A stretch of 64,000 bases of DNA from Antitrichia curtipendula (GCA_951230915.1 OX579637.1:12400001-12464000); one strand, 5' to 3'. Counted from the stretch's first letter, positions 36,701 through 48,715 are shown. A program made the numbers and translations. The notes: generated by a model from the letters alone, not told the origin.

Positions 36701-37098
36701 CCACGTCCACCTGATGCTTGTGTACTTGGATTTCCTTGGGAAGAACCACCAATATATTCCTCTGATGCCGTGCATGAGTCTTCTTCTATAGAGTTCACAG
36801 TGTCTCTGGCATTTGACATAGCACGAACAACCATAGGCATAGGTATGTCGTTGCCATCCACATTGTGTGGAGTACCTCTTTGTGGAATCACTCCATTGCA
36901 ACGAACAAATAGACCTCGAACTTCAGAAGTCATTTGGGTACAAAGGCTGATTCCTTTGTAACGACTCCCCGATGTGCCTGCTTATCCCAAATGACTAAAC
37001 ATACGGACCGGCTTCTTGGCAAATACCAATTTGCAAGCCTTGCATTGTACTTTTCCATTTGATAGGGTTTCGTACCAAGAAGACCAATCCTTGGTCAT
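33784..37098 (-). pseudogene. hAT transposase with long acidic C-terminal extension, three in-frame stops
   Basis: One frame of 1,105 codons from MTKDWSSWYETLSNGK (ATG at 37098), with stops TAA at codon 39, TAG at 145 and TAG at 638, and no frameshift. Residues 19-54 form a BED-like finger (VQCKACKL, then FSHLG). Residues about 198-335 match DUF659 and the hAT catalytic core: LSIDGWTS, QVNTDNAAVN and GCVVHALNLLLKDW. Residues about 585-637 are the hAT dimerisation region: AHAWWDFEGTCGKL, ILAQPVSSSSCERNWSSYSF and NKYRNKLKPQRA. The Asp residues in IDGW and NTDN and the Glu in SSCERNW would be the catalytic triad (family knowledge). The third stop falls exactly where related proteins read RAEDLVYVYTN. 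After it come about 465 more residues, acidic (SSSEVEGGESGEEVDSIMDD) and then basic (DSKKAKRKRIMEP). The extension is unusual for hAT. The minisatellite array D lies upstream and array C downstream. Confidence 0.85.
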
Positions 37099-37384
37099 GG
37101 TGGCTGTTTTAGGCTCTGTATATTGAAACCCTAAATTCAAAACGTAATGATAACAATTGGGTAAAATTGTTCAAATGTTTATGCATAAAGCCTTGAAAAA
37201 CAAGGCCCCCCTTTCCACTGAACTATGCATTACCAAGCAAGGGACACAAAAAATTGCAGCTCCTAGCCCTTGGAAATCTTAATGTTCAGTTTCTTAGGAG
37301 TGTTTGCAAATGTCAATTTCAGGACTCTTATAGTCTTCATCTGTTTGTGACCGTTGAATATGGGAAAAAAAAAATCCTCCCACA

Positions 37385-37830
37385 ACGGTCAGGTGGACGG
37401 CGGACAGCCAGCTGGGCCGTCGGAACAGTGGACGGCGGACGAGAATCTGGTCCGATTGAACAGCAGACGGGCGGACGGCGGACGAAAATCTAAACCATCG
37501 GATCAGCGGACGGGCGGACAAGAATCTGGACCGTCCGAACAGCGGACAGGCGGACGGCGGACGGGAATCTAAGCCGTCGGATCAGCGGATGGACGGACAC
37601 GAATCTGGGCCATCGGATGAGCGCATGGGCGGACGAAAATCTGGGCCATCGGATCAGCATATGGGCGGTCGGCGGACAGGAATTTGGGCCGTTGGTTCAG
37701 CGGACGGGCGGACGGGAATCTCGGCCATCGGATGAGCGGATGGGCGGTCGGTAGACGGGAATCTGGGCCGTTGGTTCAGCGGACGGCGGACGGCAGATGG
37801 GCGGACGGGCCGACCTAAAACCTGTCAGGC
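37385..37830. repeat. GC-rich minisatellite array D upstream of the hAT gene
   Basis: Nine units with core AATCTGGGCCRTCGGATCAG followed by CGGACGGGCGGACGG. The AATCT words fall at 37444, 37487, 37523, 37566, 37602, 37638, 37681, 37717 and 37760. The spacings are 43, 36, 43, 36, 36, 43, 36 and 43 bases, so two unit lengths differ by one 7-base CGGCGGA-type word. GGACGG words link it to arrays A, B, C and E. Confidence 0.8.
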
Positions 37831-38329
37831 GGACAACCGTTTTTTACAATTTTGGTAAGATGTTTAAAGTGTGCAGACAGGCGGACAAGTGGATTAGACA
37901 AATAGAAATGTATGTGTAAATGAAAATGGGTGATTTGTAGGCACGGGGTTATAGAAGATAACATAACAATAACATGAAATGATCTTGTACAAATGTATAA
38001 TAGGTATGATCTTCTGCAATAGGTATGCAAAAGAAACATATTTGACAAATAAATAAGGTAAAATTTACCATTATGGAAAAACAAATCCAAACATATTTGT
38101 ATTGCATAAATATTTATACATTAATTAAAAGCAACTCATGACATACTATGAGTGTTGTGCATTACTAATATTGAATCCTCATGAGATTCAAATAAGTACA
38201 AAACAAATTTCATTGGTTAACCCCCTAATACAAACACTATTTTGCATCATCGCTACCGTTTGCGGAAATATGAGAGGCACCCTCTTGTTCCTTAAGTCTT
38301 CGACTTGCTCTACGAGTTTAAGGACCACC

Positions 38330-41300
38330 CTATCCAGAGGTTGTGCCCCCTCTTGATCGGACTTCCATGTCCACGGCGATGAATTGTCGTTTGGTTTCTG
38401 GAGAGTAGTCATCTTGGTCTTCCATCTTCCGTTTATTTTTCCTTGTGGGAGACAAATCTACTTCCTGTGCCTTTAACGCTCTCAAAGCCGAATAAATCTT
38501 TTCTATCATAGCATTTACCGCTTTGTCATCATCTCGAGGGGTCAACGAGATTGCTTGTCCTGTGCCATGTAGAAAAGTCCTCCACGTCGTTATAATGTCG
38601 GTGATCCTCTTATCAAATGCACTTGCCACCTCCACGAGTGCATGTTTTGTGTTTGATAGCCCATCTACATTAAAAGCAGCACGAACTTGCGCAGCTTCTT
38701 CCAATTTTGATAAGAATAGGGCCCACCCTATTAAGCTGTGATTGTATGCTCCGTACTGCTTGTTGAACTCTTGGGATGCTTGTACTTCTATGCAGACGCC
38801 ATCTTCTCCTTTCCGCACTTCTTTTTCAGGAAATCGGAAGAACTTTTGATGTGAGATGCTCCAGTGTCCCCCCATGCTACGACAAAACAATTCTCGAGCC
38901 TCCAAGTCTTCAATACCCCTGGCCCGCAACTCCACCTCTCTATTGCGCGTCATCCAGTCAAAGTCATCCAATTCATCATTGTAGTTCTCACAAACATCAT
39001 GCATGAGTTTTTGCGCATTCCAAATGAGAGGTCGCCCCCAATGAATGTAATTTTGGAATAGAAATGGCTTTTGGTCAAGTGGAAGGGTCCATCGATTGTG
39101 TTCGTGGCTAGGGGACATGCTCTCCTCGTGCCCAACCATTTCGTAAAACCTAGGGCTCAAAGGAGAACGACACTCGAGACAAACCGAACGAACAAAGGAT
39201 GATTTCACCATACACGTGATATGGTAAGTGTGGCGACATTGGCCCATGATTAAGGCGCCCTCGGGACCAAAATGATTTAGACAAAGGCTGCATTTACCCT
39301 CTAATAGTTCCGTATTTGAACTTTCACCATGCACTACTATCTTGTCTGCCTCTTTGATGTGCGCTGAATGCGTGTTGTAAGGGGCCCAACCTTCTTCTAC
39401 TTCCAAGGTCCAATTGATGGACTTTGATGCAATCTTTTGCGCGTCACTCAATCGCTCAGACATTGCATCCATGTCCCCCCAATATGTGACGTCAATTGAA
39501 CCCCTATGATGTACCTCAAACATCCTTCTAATAGATAGGAGGTTGGAGGAAATGGCATCGCATTGCTCCTTGGACTTCATGGCTAATTTGAGAAGCTCCT
39601 TCATTGCTCGGGTTATTACAGACGGTTTGTCTTGTAGTTTTTTAACCCACGTCAACCAACGAGTGTCGGAACTGCTCTTTGGCAAGCATTTATCTAGCTC
39701 CACTACTTGCATCATTTTCTGATATTGTGCCTCCAAATAGAGGTTTTGTTGAGTTACCAACTCTAGTTCATGCTTCACCTCTTCAAACTCGTGGCCTTCC
39801 GTTTGCATGGAGGCGTCTCGGAATGTGGGAGGAGGATTATCCATGACGGTTTCGGATATTACTTCCTTTTGGTTGTTTTCCTCAACCGCTTCTATACGCA
39901 TGGCTCCGCCGGTCTTTGGAAGAACCCATTCCCCATCCTTGAAATTCTTTTCCTTGAGTTGTACAATTTTGTACTCCAATTTCTCAATAAATTCCCTCTG
40001 AGAAACTAGAGCGTCATATCGGCGATCTTGTGCGTTTGAAAATCTTTCATAATTAGCACACACTCCTTTGAATGCATCCTTCAATTGCTTGTGGTCTTCT
40101 TTCAATTTCTCGTTCTCGTGCTCTACCTTCAAGGCCTTGTATTTTTCATTCTCTTCAGCCAAGATGAGCAGCTTGCGATTATTTTTGACCCGCTCCTCCA
40201 ATAATGGTTTCATAGACATGACAAAATCCCAAAACGACAAGGCACCTTCCACCAACTCGGGCCCGGATTTGGTGAATTCCTGAGCAACTTCCATAAGTTT
40301 GGGGGCAATGCTAGCTACAAATTTAGCTGTAACCGACAATCTTTTCGAGGTGATCACAAAATTGGGCCATCGATCACTGTATTCGGCGAAGGGATTACTC
40401 GGTCCGGCCTCGTTTGCGGTTTCAGTCAAGCCCGCCTTGTTTGCGGGGTTACTAGGACCGGCCTCATTTGTCTCGATTACTTGCTTTGGTTGAAGAGAGA
40501 TGTCTTGTTGATGTGCCCTAAACAAATTAGAAGCTTCCAACAAGCTTTCCAATTCACTCGCCATTGGCAAATGACAAAGATCCTCTAATTGTGCCGAATT
40601 TTGAGTTGACAAATGCGGATAGCTTTTATCCAATGGATTGTCATCAATGGACACATTTTGCGCCATGCCATCGAGTTGCTTTCCATTTTTTGGCAACATC
40701 TGCCCTTCAACTCTTGGGCTCGATACGGGGCCCAACATGGGGCTTGATACGGGGCGCAATACGGTGCCCAATATGGGGCTTGATACGGAGCCCAATACAG
40801 GACTCAATACGGGGCTCGGTGTGGTTGGCAAGTCTTGATTGCAAGGTACTTGTGTCATAAAATTCGTAGCATCGCTCGCTATGATATTATCAATTGATGC
40901 AATGGCCCTTGCCATTTGTTCGGGACGAACCTCTTCCCGACGTTTTTGTGGTGCAGACGGGGCCAACGATTCCTCCTTCATGGGCCGCATGCTTGAAGCA
41001 CCACTTTGTTCACCCACGGATGTAAAATTGCGTGTGCATATCCAATCCGCCTGAGGAGTTAAAAACACCTCTCCGTCAACACCTTCCACTGTGGCATTTG
41101 ACATTGTAGTTGGAATCTTCGTAGAATCCAAATGTACTCCAATATTTCCCCCCTCCATGATCTCTTTTTTAACTTGCATTAAAGCATGTTTTTGTTGCTT
41201 CTGTGATTTTGGTGCCTCACTTGGACTTGCCTTTGGATCATACAAATCCGGAATATCTTTTTGCCCTACTGTAAGCAAAAGCGGAGCCCCAGTTGTTGTT

Positions 41301-41695
41301 GGATATGTGCTCCAGTCCACCTTCCGAGCCAATATGAGCTCAGTTTACACCATAGAGGCCATTTTGTAGTTTATGAGACCCTTATTCATTGATTTTTCCC
41401 CGAAGAGGGCCCGCCAAACCTCAAGTGATCGATGGACAAAATGTCCATCCTTGCAATTTGATGGCTTGCAATTGAAACCTCGTGTGTGAATAATGTGGAC
41501 CTCACGAGGCCACAACTTGTCGATGTGATACATTTTCACATATTTTTTGCAGATTTTGGAGGTCCAATAAGTTTCTTCCTCCTTCTCCCATTCGCTCTCC
41601 GCTTTGATATTTGGATCATCTAAAATGTCCCAGTGAAACTCGTGGGCAATCCCCTTTGATTTTGTCTTCCCGCTCTTACCACCTCTTGAAGTCAT
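38330..41695 (-). pseudogene. RING-H2 and coiled-coil protein of the transposon cluster, one in-frame stop
   Basis: A frame of 1,122 codons from MTSRGGKSGKTKSKG (ATG at 41695) with a single TAA at codon 117. The N-terminus has WTSKICKKYVKMYHIDKLW followed by CKPSNCKDGHFVHRSLEVWR, the module shared with the protein at 27431. Residues about 295-325 are short repeats (SPVLGSV, SPILGTV, SPMLGPV), and AGPSNP is repeated near residue 420. A long coiled coil spans about 500-590 (LAEENEKYKALKVEHENEKL). Residues about 801-845 form a RING-H2 finger: KCSLCLNHFGPEG, QCRHTYHITCM, and CLECRSPLSP. The C-terminus has a basic tail (LSPTRKNKRKMEDQ). RING-H2 fingers usually recruit E2 enzymes in ubiquitin ligases; a role in controlling the transposase or host factors is inference. 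GC array E lies upstream. A truncated relative is at 52.4-54.0 kb. Confidence 0.75.
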
Positions 41696-41867
41696 CGCTA
41701 CAGTGCCCTTGCTCGTACCTTCCGTTGTTATGACTGATGGCAAGTGATATCAAAATAATTGACCTCACTCTCCACCCATATAGGAGCAATCAGCACAATG
41801 AAGCAACGGTTGTAACTTCCGACACGGGTTCCACCTCTAAATGGAGAGAAGAAGTGAGGAAGAATGG

Positions 41868-42135
41868 AAGGGCCGTCCGCCTTTATACTCGTCTACAACC
41901 AAACCTAAAGTAGGTCCGGCGGCGGACGCCCTCCCGAAGCGGACTCGGTCGTCCGATTGATCGGACAATCTGACCGTCCACTTGATCGGACGGTCGGATC
42001 GTCCAAGTCGAACCGCCCGTTCGCCCCGACCCCCGTCCGCCCGTCCGGTGGTCTGCGTCCGTCGGACGGTGGCCACTATGTCCGCTGCGTCTGCAACAGC
42101 GTTCGCGGACGCTGCGTCCGAAAGTCCAGACGTCT
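41868..42135. promoter_or_regulatory. GC-rich CGGACGG array E
   Basis: Starts at AAGGGCCGTCCGCC, with GATCGGACGGTCGGATCGTC near 41991 and CCCGTCCGCCCGTCCGG near 42043. It lies directly upstream of the RING gene and ends in AT-rich DNA to the right. Composition and words match arrays A to D. Confidence 0.7.
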
Positions 42136-42416
42136 GGTTTTGGGACGTGATTTGCCCCCGATCGTTCCAATTCGTCAACCTTGTTAGGGATTCCAATTCC
42201 GGAAACTGCTCAACAACTTACTTCTTCAAAAAAACAAGTATTTTGTGTTCTCTTGGTTTATAATTTCAAGGTCTTGATGACTTCGTGTTTTTTTTACTTG
42301 GATTGTAGATGGTCCTCTTTAGTTCTTCTTTGTTGTTCCAAATGTGTCAAATGTGTTAGTGCAGCATAGTAATTGGCTGCACATTTGTACGTTTGATAGC
42401 AGGGATCGGATCCTCC

Positions 42417-43509
42417 ATGTCTTCAAGGAAAGTCAAAGGAGGTAGACCATCCTTTGACGTCTAGGGTGTCGGAAAAGTGGCTCAACGTTGTCCTGAACTA
42501 GAATGGAATTTTGTGTGTCTGTGAAGATGCAAAGTCTAAGGGCTTGTACTTTCACGCCCGTGATGCGACGCAGCTGCACTCAGCAACCATTCCCACCTTA
42601 GTGGGACCGAAGGCAATTTAGGTCCATCCAAATTGCAATGAGTTCCTTTGTGAGTTAGAACGCATAACATTTGTTTCCATTTGGAGCTCCATAAAGAAGT
42701 CCACCACAGAAAAAGTTTGCATGTACCTATTTGAAGGTTAGAAAACCCAATGTTTGTACTCAGACAAGACTCCTGCACAAAACTAAAGTACAAAGATGAT
42801 TTTGGGTGCATCACGACTTTTATTGAACCAGGCATAAGTAAAGATCTCTTCCTCAAAAACATGAGTACCTTGTTTAAAAGCTTTTAAAGGAAATTCAACC
42901 ATGAAAATACCATTGCAATTGATGATAGCCCAATGAACCACGTGATGAACAAGACTAAGAATGTCATTCTCCCGAACTCTTGGAATTACAAGGGAAATGG
43001 TCCAAAGGACACGTTTCTACTTGACGTCTTGTTGCCGTGATTCAATCCTAGACTATGGGCAAAACGCAATTTTGAGTATAAAGAACTTCCTATGCTCGGC
43101 GGCAACAGCTAATTCCACGATGGATTATTATGTTAGGCCTCTTGAGGATGGTGTGGTAGATAGTCTTCCAAATTGATCTCCTCGTCTGTCTAAATCCTGC
43201 TCCTCTTCTCCATTAAAGTCTAGAGGGGTTTTCGCTTCGCATATGTCACCGTTTGCTTCGGACAAAGCACCACAAAGGAAATTGTATGAGGGCACCATGT
43301 CATTAGTATTAGCATTAGGGATTGAGAAAGAAATGCCACATGAATCGCGCAAAGAAAAGGTCACTGTCCAATCGCACTTGCCCTCTATTCCTTGTCCACG
43401 ACCTCTTTCTCTGAGAGTAAGAAAGACCAAAACGCATAGCAAAGTGGCAACCAGGAGTTGCGCTTCTCCATTTTTTGACCATTGGGATCAAAAGTTCTTA
43501 GAACTATAG
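42417..43509 (+). pseudogene. Broken unknown gene with possible zinc-finger remnant
   Basis: From MSSRKVKGGRPSFDV at 42417 the frame is broken early by TAG and by a shift. A second frame gives CVCEDAKSKGLYFHARDATQ, which could be a BED-type finger in a GRPSFDV context like hAT proteins. Later pieces (42961-43176 and 43243-43509, same frame with a TGA between them) hold YYVRPLEDGVVDSLPN and KAPQRKLYEGTM but no motif I know. It probably is a decayed transposase-like gene; confidence in any name is low. Confidence 0.3.
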
Positions 43510-45277
43510 AGGCGAGAGGCACTACAGGAGTACAAGCAACCTAGTAATGGATATAGTTGCAGGCCAAAGATTAGGAAGGCCATGGAGATGCTCAAGAGTA
43601 AGTTGCACATATAGGAGACGTTTATATTGTAGAATCATAGTCTAGAGGTACACAAGCTCTTTGCACATGTATTATACATTGCAATGCTGCAGTGAATCAC
43701 ACTTGCAGTAATTACGTACATTGTGAAAAAACTTGACAAGACGTATAGTTCAAAAAACATCACACAATTGTATAAAACAATCAAGTGTAATTGAAAAGAC
43801 ACAATTGTTTGAGTTTTGTATCCCTGTCTTCATAATATGTAGGCTGATATTGTACTTATTAATGGTACTAGTTATGTGTTTCACATTGATATCTACTATA
43901 TTTCGATGCAATGTAGGCCAAATACTTGGTCTCAACACCTCCCAATTTAGTGGAAACCTCTCATTTTAATGACTATGATGTTATTGGCATTACCGGACTT
44001 GCAATTGCTTAGATACGCACTTGCCCAAGACCATGTATTTAGACCCACGATTTTTGTTGGAGAGATACGATCCGTATTTGCTTGAACCCGCACTTGATTT
44101 TGGGCGACCTTAGGTATAGATGTGGTCACCTAGACCCGCAGTCACCACTCCTTATGTCTATGCAAAAATTTCCATCTACCTTGAAATAGTAGATTGCATG
44201 CTTATGAGAGGGGTTTGGAAAATATGAGTGCCCAGTTCGTCACGTGTGACTCACTATTTTTTTTTTTTGTTCATTTGTATTTTGAGTGTGATTTATAATA
44301 CAAAAAGCCATAAAAAGAGTGTAAAGCTAAAATGAGTATGTTACATGCCAATATAGTATTTAGTCCTATTTAGAGTATTTTTCCTAAACTTGATTCAGAT
44401 CTTGCATGTAAATAGGGTAGAAACCTACAAGTCATACATATTACAATATTTGAATAGAATTGTTCAAATTGCCTAAATCTGCCTTGCATGTGATAGAACA
44501 TGGCTACATTGGTCTGAGGTAATATGTGTAAGAACTCTAAGTCATTCCCAAAGAGAGGTTTCAGTTTCCCCATCATATTGACAAAATAGTAGAACCCCCA
44601 AAAGGCCATATTTATTAAAATAAGACAATTTCGATTCTCATTTTGTTCATAACCCTAAATTTAGTATGCCAAAGAGTCCATTAAATCGAGACAATTCAAT
44701 AAACTGAGACATTAATATGCAAAAAGACTTATTAATTTAAGCATGTACAAAAATTGCTTACCAATTTTGGAGTAAGGGACAATTGAAAGATGATTTTATG
44801 ATCCGAAATCTAACCATTTCAGAATAAATATTCAACTTAAATATCAAAGCAAACGCTTCTGGCATATGCTTAGATTTTAGGGTTTATAAAAGAATTCATC
44901 ACACAATACAGTAATGCATCTACTCTAACAAACCTATGGGGATAGACAAAAAAATACAATTCACAATCTAGAAAATACACAATGCAATACATAAAACAAA
45001 TTAAAAACCTAGTATATTGCACATTGTCTACAACATTAAATTCTAAAATACCAAGAAAAAAAAATCAATATAATGGACTAAAATAATCTGTAGACTAAAT
45101 CTATTTCTTCTTTCCAACCCCTTTTTTTATCTTTTTTTTCGTAGACATATTTAAGAAAAACAGCTCCACTACTATAAGTACTTTAGTTACAAGTTTGTTT
45201 TTTTCTTTCTTTTTAAAATATAAAAAAATACATTGCAAACTTCTAATCACTTCCCTGAGCGTTGAATCTATCCACCT
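43510..45277. other. AT-rich intergenic DNA
   Basis: No gene. The cluster at 43990-44155 resembles the short-word repeat at 5.4-5.7 kb (see that entry). The rest is AT-rich with mononucleotide runs. Confidence 0.45.
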
Positions 45278-48135
45278 TCACTCAGAAGATGCATTGTTGT
45301 CTTCTCCACACACATAAGCATGCATGGATGCCTTGATTATAGCAATTTGATTTCTGGGAATCTTGATTCTTGGATCAAAAGTCCCTGCTCACACGTGGCT
45401 TCCAAGTAGTCATGATACAATCCATATGCGTCGAGCTTGGGAAAATTGCCCTGTCCTTGCACCAAGAATTCCTTTGTTTTGTGTCCCTACCTCCATATGC
45501 ATCCTCGATAACATACTGAAAAGATGTAGCTGTCCAATATTGCAGCTCAATTGAATTGACATGCCCTGGATTTGGATTAGGATTTGTAAGGGCACAAGCT
45601 AGCCAATTACAATTTGTGTTTTGCAATCCATGAAAGACTTCATTAACATTAGAAGTGTAGGATAGTCATTTGTCTTCAATTTGGTACTCCATCGACCAAA
45701 GAGAGCATCAATGTCTTCATGAGTGTGTCCGACAATGAGAAAATTGATGTAAACCTTTCAAAAAATAGCTTTATGGACTAGGAGAGAGCAAAATGAAAAA
45801 ACTTAACAATTCTTATTGTCACCAGAAGCATTGTGTTACGTACCTCCTATAATCCGTAACTTCAAATACCAATGAAAACAAAACAAAGATCCAAATATAA
45901 TTATCTAACAAACGTTTCACAAGAGCTCAAACCACCCGACCATAGAGAGAGATCAGTCTCCCAAATGAGAGAGCCTCCTCACCTCCGAGCTCTATCTTAT
46001 ATATCTAAGAAAGACTAATAGTCTTTCTGATAGTCTAGGTCTTCTTTTCTATCTTTAGCTTTCTATTCTTGGTTCTATCTAGAACCATCCACTAAAGTAA
46101 AAGGCTTAGTCATACTTAGAAGTATTCTAAGTATCTAGTCCTATCTCATCCAATCTTGATCTTCTACTTGAAGTTGTCTTACTCCAAGTTCCTTTACACT
46201 TGTCATCCAAGTGGAGTTGTTGAGCTCCACTTCACAAATCCATCATTCAGAGATGTCTATCCAATGCACTTGTCATCCAACTGGAGTTGCCTAACTCCAA
46301 TGCATAAATCCATCATTGGGAGATCTCTATCTCCAATCAAATTCTGCTTATCCACTAATTCACATTACATTGTAAATTAGTTATCCATCAATGCATTGTC
46401 CATCTCAAGTCAGCTTGACTAGTCATCATTCATCATCAATGGTCATCTTGCCAGTCATCATTCATCTATCAATGCATTCATCTATGAGAGGGTCATGATA
46501 CATTGTCAAGTTGAAGAGTCAATGTTGGAGGAAGGGGTTTAGCTTCCACAAACACATCTGGAGGTGACCCAAGAGAATCCGTACAAGTTTGTGAGCCTAA
46601 TAACAAAGCTTTTGTCAATTCAGAACAATCACCTTCTGCAACATATTCACGAAATGAATGCTTGGGTTGCGCTTACAAATCTCTTAACAATTCTGCAATT
46701 GATCCTATGGTATGGGTGGAGTCTGTGAGGAAGATGTTCAAGCCATAGTGCGCATATCGCACATCTCCATGCCCATGAGCAATCATGCCTGTATTTGACA
46801 TGGGCATCTTTATAAATGAATTGTTCCCTTTGCTCTTGTGAGAAAAATGGGGAGAAGCGATCTATAAGTGATCCATCTTTTCATGGATAATGGTCAAAAC
46901 TTTGTCATGAAACATCTCTGACATTCCACGATTTCTATAATACAAGTCCCTATGCACCTTCTGTCCATTGAGGTGCGCCTTCAATTTGTAGGCCCACACT
47001 TGTTGCACTTGTGAACCAGGAGTGTAAACACTCTTCAATTGCTTCAACCTATCACAATATCCGCAACACGCAAAACCATCACCCTTAGCCTTTGGAGCAA
47101 ACTTTGGAAAAGATTGACGTTGGATGTTGCTCAATCTACTAGCTGAAATATGTTGCAATTGAAATGACAAATGCACATTGCTAATCCCAGTAACTTGTCC
47201 TTCCAATGAAATCTAGATGGTAAAACTATGGAGGGACTTTCTCCCTCGAGTCAAGGATCTTTGTCTTACGCGGCATTGCGCTAGCTTCGTTGTCCACCAT
47301 TAGTCAAAGAGTGGCCGATGCTTGTAAAGTGTGGGTCTGAGGCTTCTTCATCTCCAGATTACCATGATACTCTAGCTTGTCCTCCTTCTTGGCTTTCTCT
47401 TTGTATCTGTAAAAAATAGCCCCTAATACTCCATGAATATGGCACCATGCTGTGGGACAAACTTCATGTTTTGACAAGGTAATCATATCCCCCCATTTTG
47501 ATCACGGTGGATTTGCCCATGTACATCAAGCAAACGAGACTTTTGAGTTTATACTCCACCATCAACATACATTATGGAGCGAATGGCTTCAATCTGCCCA
47601 CGTGGAAATGGTTGTACACAATTCTTGGTGCAACACTCCTTGCTAGACACTTTAGCCACTGACTGCAAGGTGAGAAGGACATATTTTCTGGGGAGGCTGT
47701 TAGGCTCCTTCCTCTCATGCGAGCTTTCATAGAAATGAACTTCTATTTGCTTTTGCCGCCCGGTCCCGTTCAGAGCGGATCTTTAGAGATGTGTTTGCTT
47801 ATGATCATATAAACTAGCGCCATTCAAGTGGATCCTCAAAATGGGCCAAGAGTGCATTGACCACATCCACTCCAAAGGAACTTCTTCCTTGCATAAAGAT
47901 TCTGCACTATGAATAGCGACACGATTGTCACCAAGACTGAGGCTCCCCGTTTATGTCAATGACGAGATCCGCATCCATGTTGTGACAAATTCCTTTAGCC
48001 ACTTCCACCGGCCCTTCATTTTTGAGGATGACACTTTATATACCAAGAACCACGCGGTATTCCCTCACAAGGTGCAACATCTTTAGGCAAAATTGGCACT
48101 AGAACTGTAAACTTGTTGACATCATGAGTATCCAT
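45278..48135 (-). pseudogene. DUF7869-type transposon protein, diverged copy 3
   Basis: From the ATG at 48135 (MDTHDVNKFTVLVPILPK), preceded by TTCTTGTAG, a plausible 3' splice site, to the stop at 45278. Blocks follow the order of copies 1 and 2: FACCGYCDRLKQLKSVYT (CxxC pair, near 47070), VLTIIHEKMDHL, and GMIAHGHGDVRYAHYGLNIF (near 46760). Next is FLIVGHTHEDIDALFGRWST (near 45735). A shortened C-terminus ends in IKIPRNQIAIIKASMHAY. Sequence has diverged clearly from the other two copies. The stretch between the GHTHEDID block and the C-terminal block is mostly missing, and 45834-46524 interrupts the part around the QMDN motif. Stops and shifts make it dead. Its upstream palindromes differ from those of copies 1 and 2. 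Confidence 0.65.
45834..46524. mobile_element. About 690-bp insertion inside DUF7869 copy 3
   Basis: Similarity to copies 1 and 2 stops at CAGAAGCATTG and resumes at GTTGGAGGAAGGGG. In between is unrelated sequence beginning TGTTACGTACCTCC. It contains a 71-base tandem duplication (CACTTGTCATCCAA at 46197 and 46268). It could be a solo LTR or another non-coding insertion. I could not fix a target duplication. Confidence 0.45.
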
Positions 48136-48303
48136 CCTACAAGAAATTTAACTGACATTAGATTATAATAGAAGATCACATCTACAAGTCTAGGATACAT
48201 CATACATGAAAGTCTACAAATTCATTGACAAATTATCTATCTGATGTATATTATGATTTTCTAAAAGATACATACAAATAATTACTATCATGAATACCAG
48301 TTC

Positions 48304-48715
48304 TATCTTCAACTTAAGGATAAGTTTCTAAGATTGCATTCTAGATAACATATATACCAAAAATGGATAATTGCTATGAAGAGACTCTAACAGAATTGAT
48401 CTACAACAATTTATCTTTGATTTGAAGATAAGAATCAGAACACAAACATGATGAGGATGTTCAGAGCACAAAAAAAATAGAAGAAACCGGGTGTATTCAT
48501 TGGGAGCATAGTCTCCAGTAATTATTAGTTACTAAATTATTTATCTTTGTGTCAAAGATAATTGCATATATTCCAAAAAATACATTTTAGCCTCTCCAAA
48601 TTTTTCATATTTTAAAGATCATAATGAACATTATCATAAAGTAATGACATTTATCTGAGTCGAAGATAAATAGAATAGAAATTGTTGTTTTAGATTATCC
48701 TTGAGTTGAGGATAA
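48304..48715. promoter_or_regulatory. Palindrome array of a different sequence, upstream of copy 3
   Basis: Five palindromes: 48304 (TATCTTCAACTTAAGGATAA), 48411 (TTATCTTTGATTTGAAGATA), 48541 (TTATCTTTGTGTCAAAGATA), 48651 (TTATCTGAGTCGAAGATAAA) and 48695 (TTATCCTTGAGTTGAGGATA). Consensus TATCTTTGANTCAAAGATA. They occupy the same place relative to the gene as the AGGTCGA palindromes of copies 1 and 2. Confidence 0.7.

Noticed and set aside
33784..37098. Programmed stop-codon readthrough in the hAT gene
   Set aside because: Three different stop contexts, one in the BED-like finger, are more simply explained as recent mutations; nothing marks a readthrough signal.
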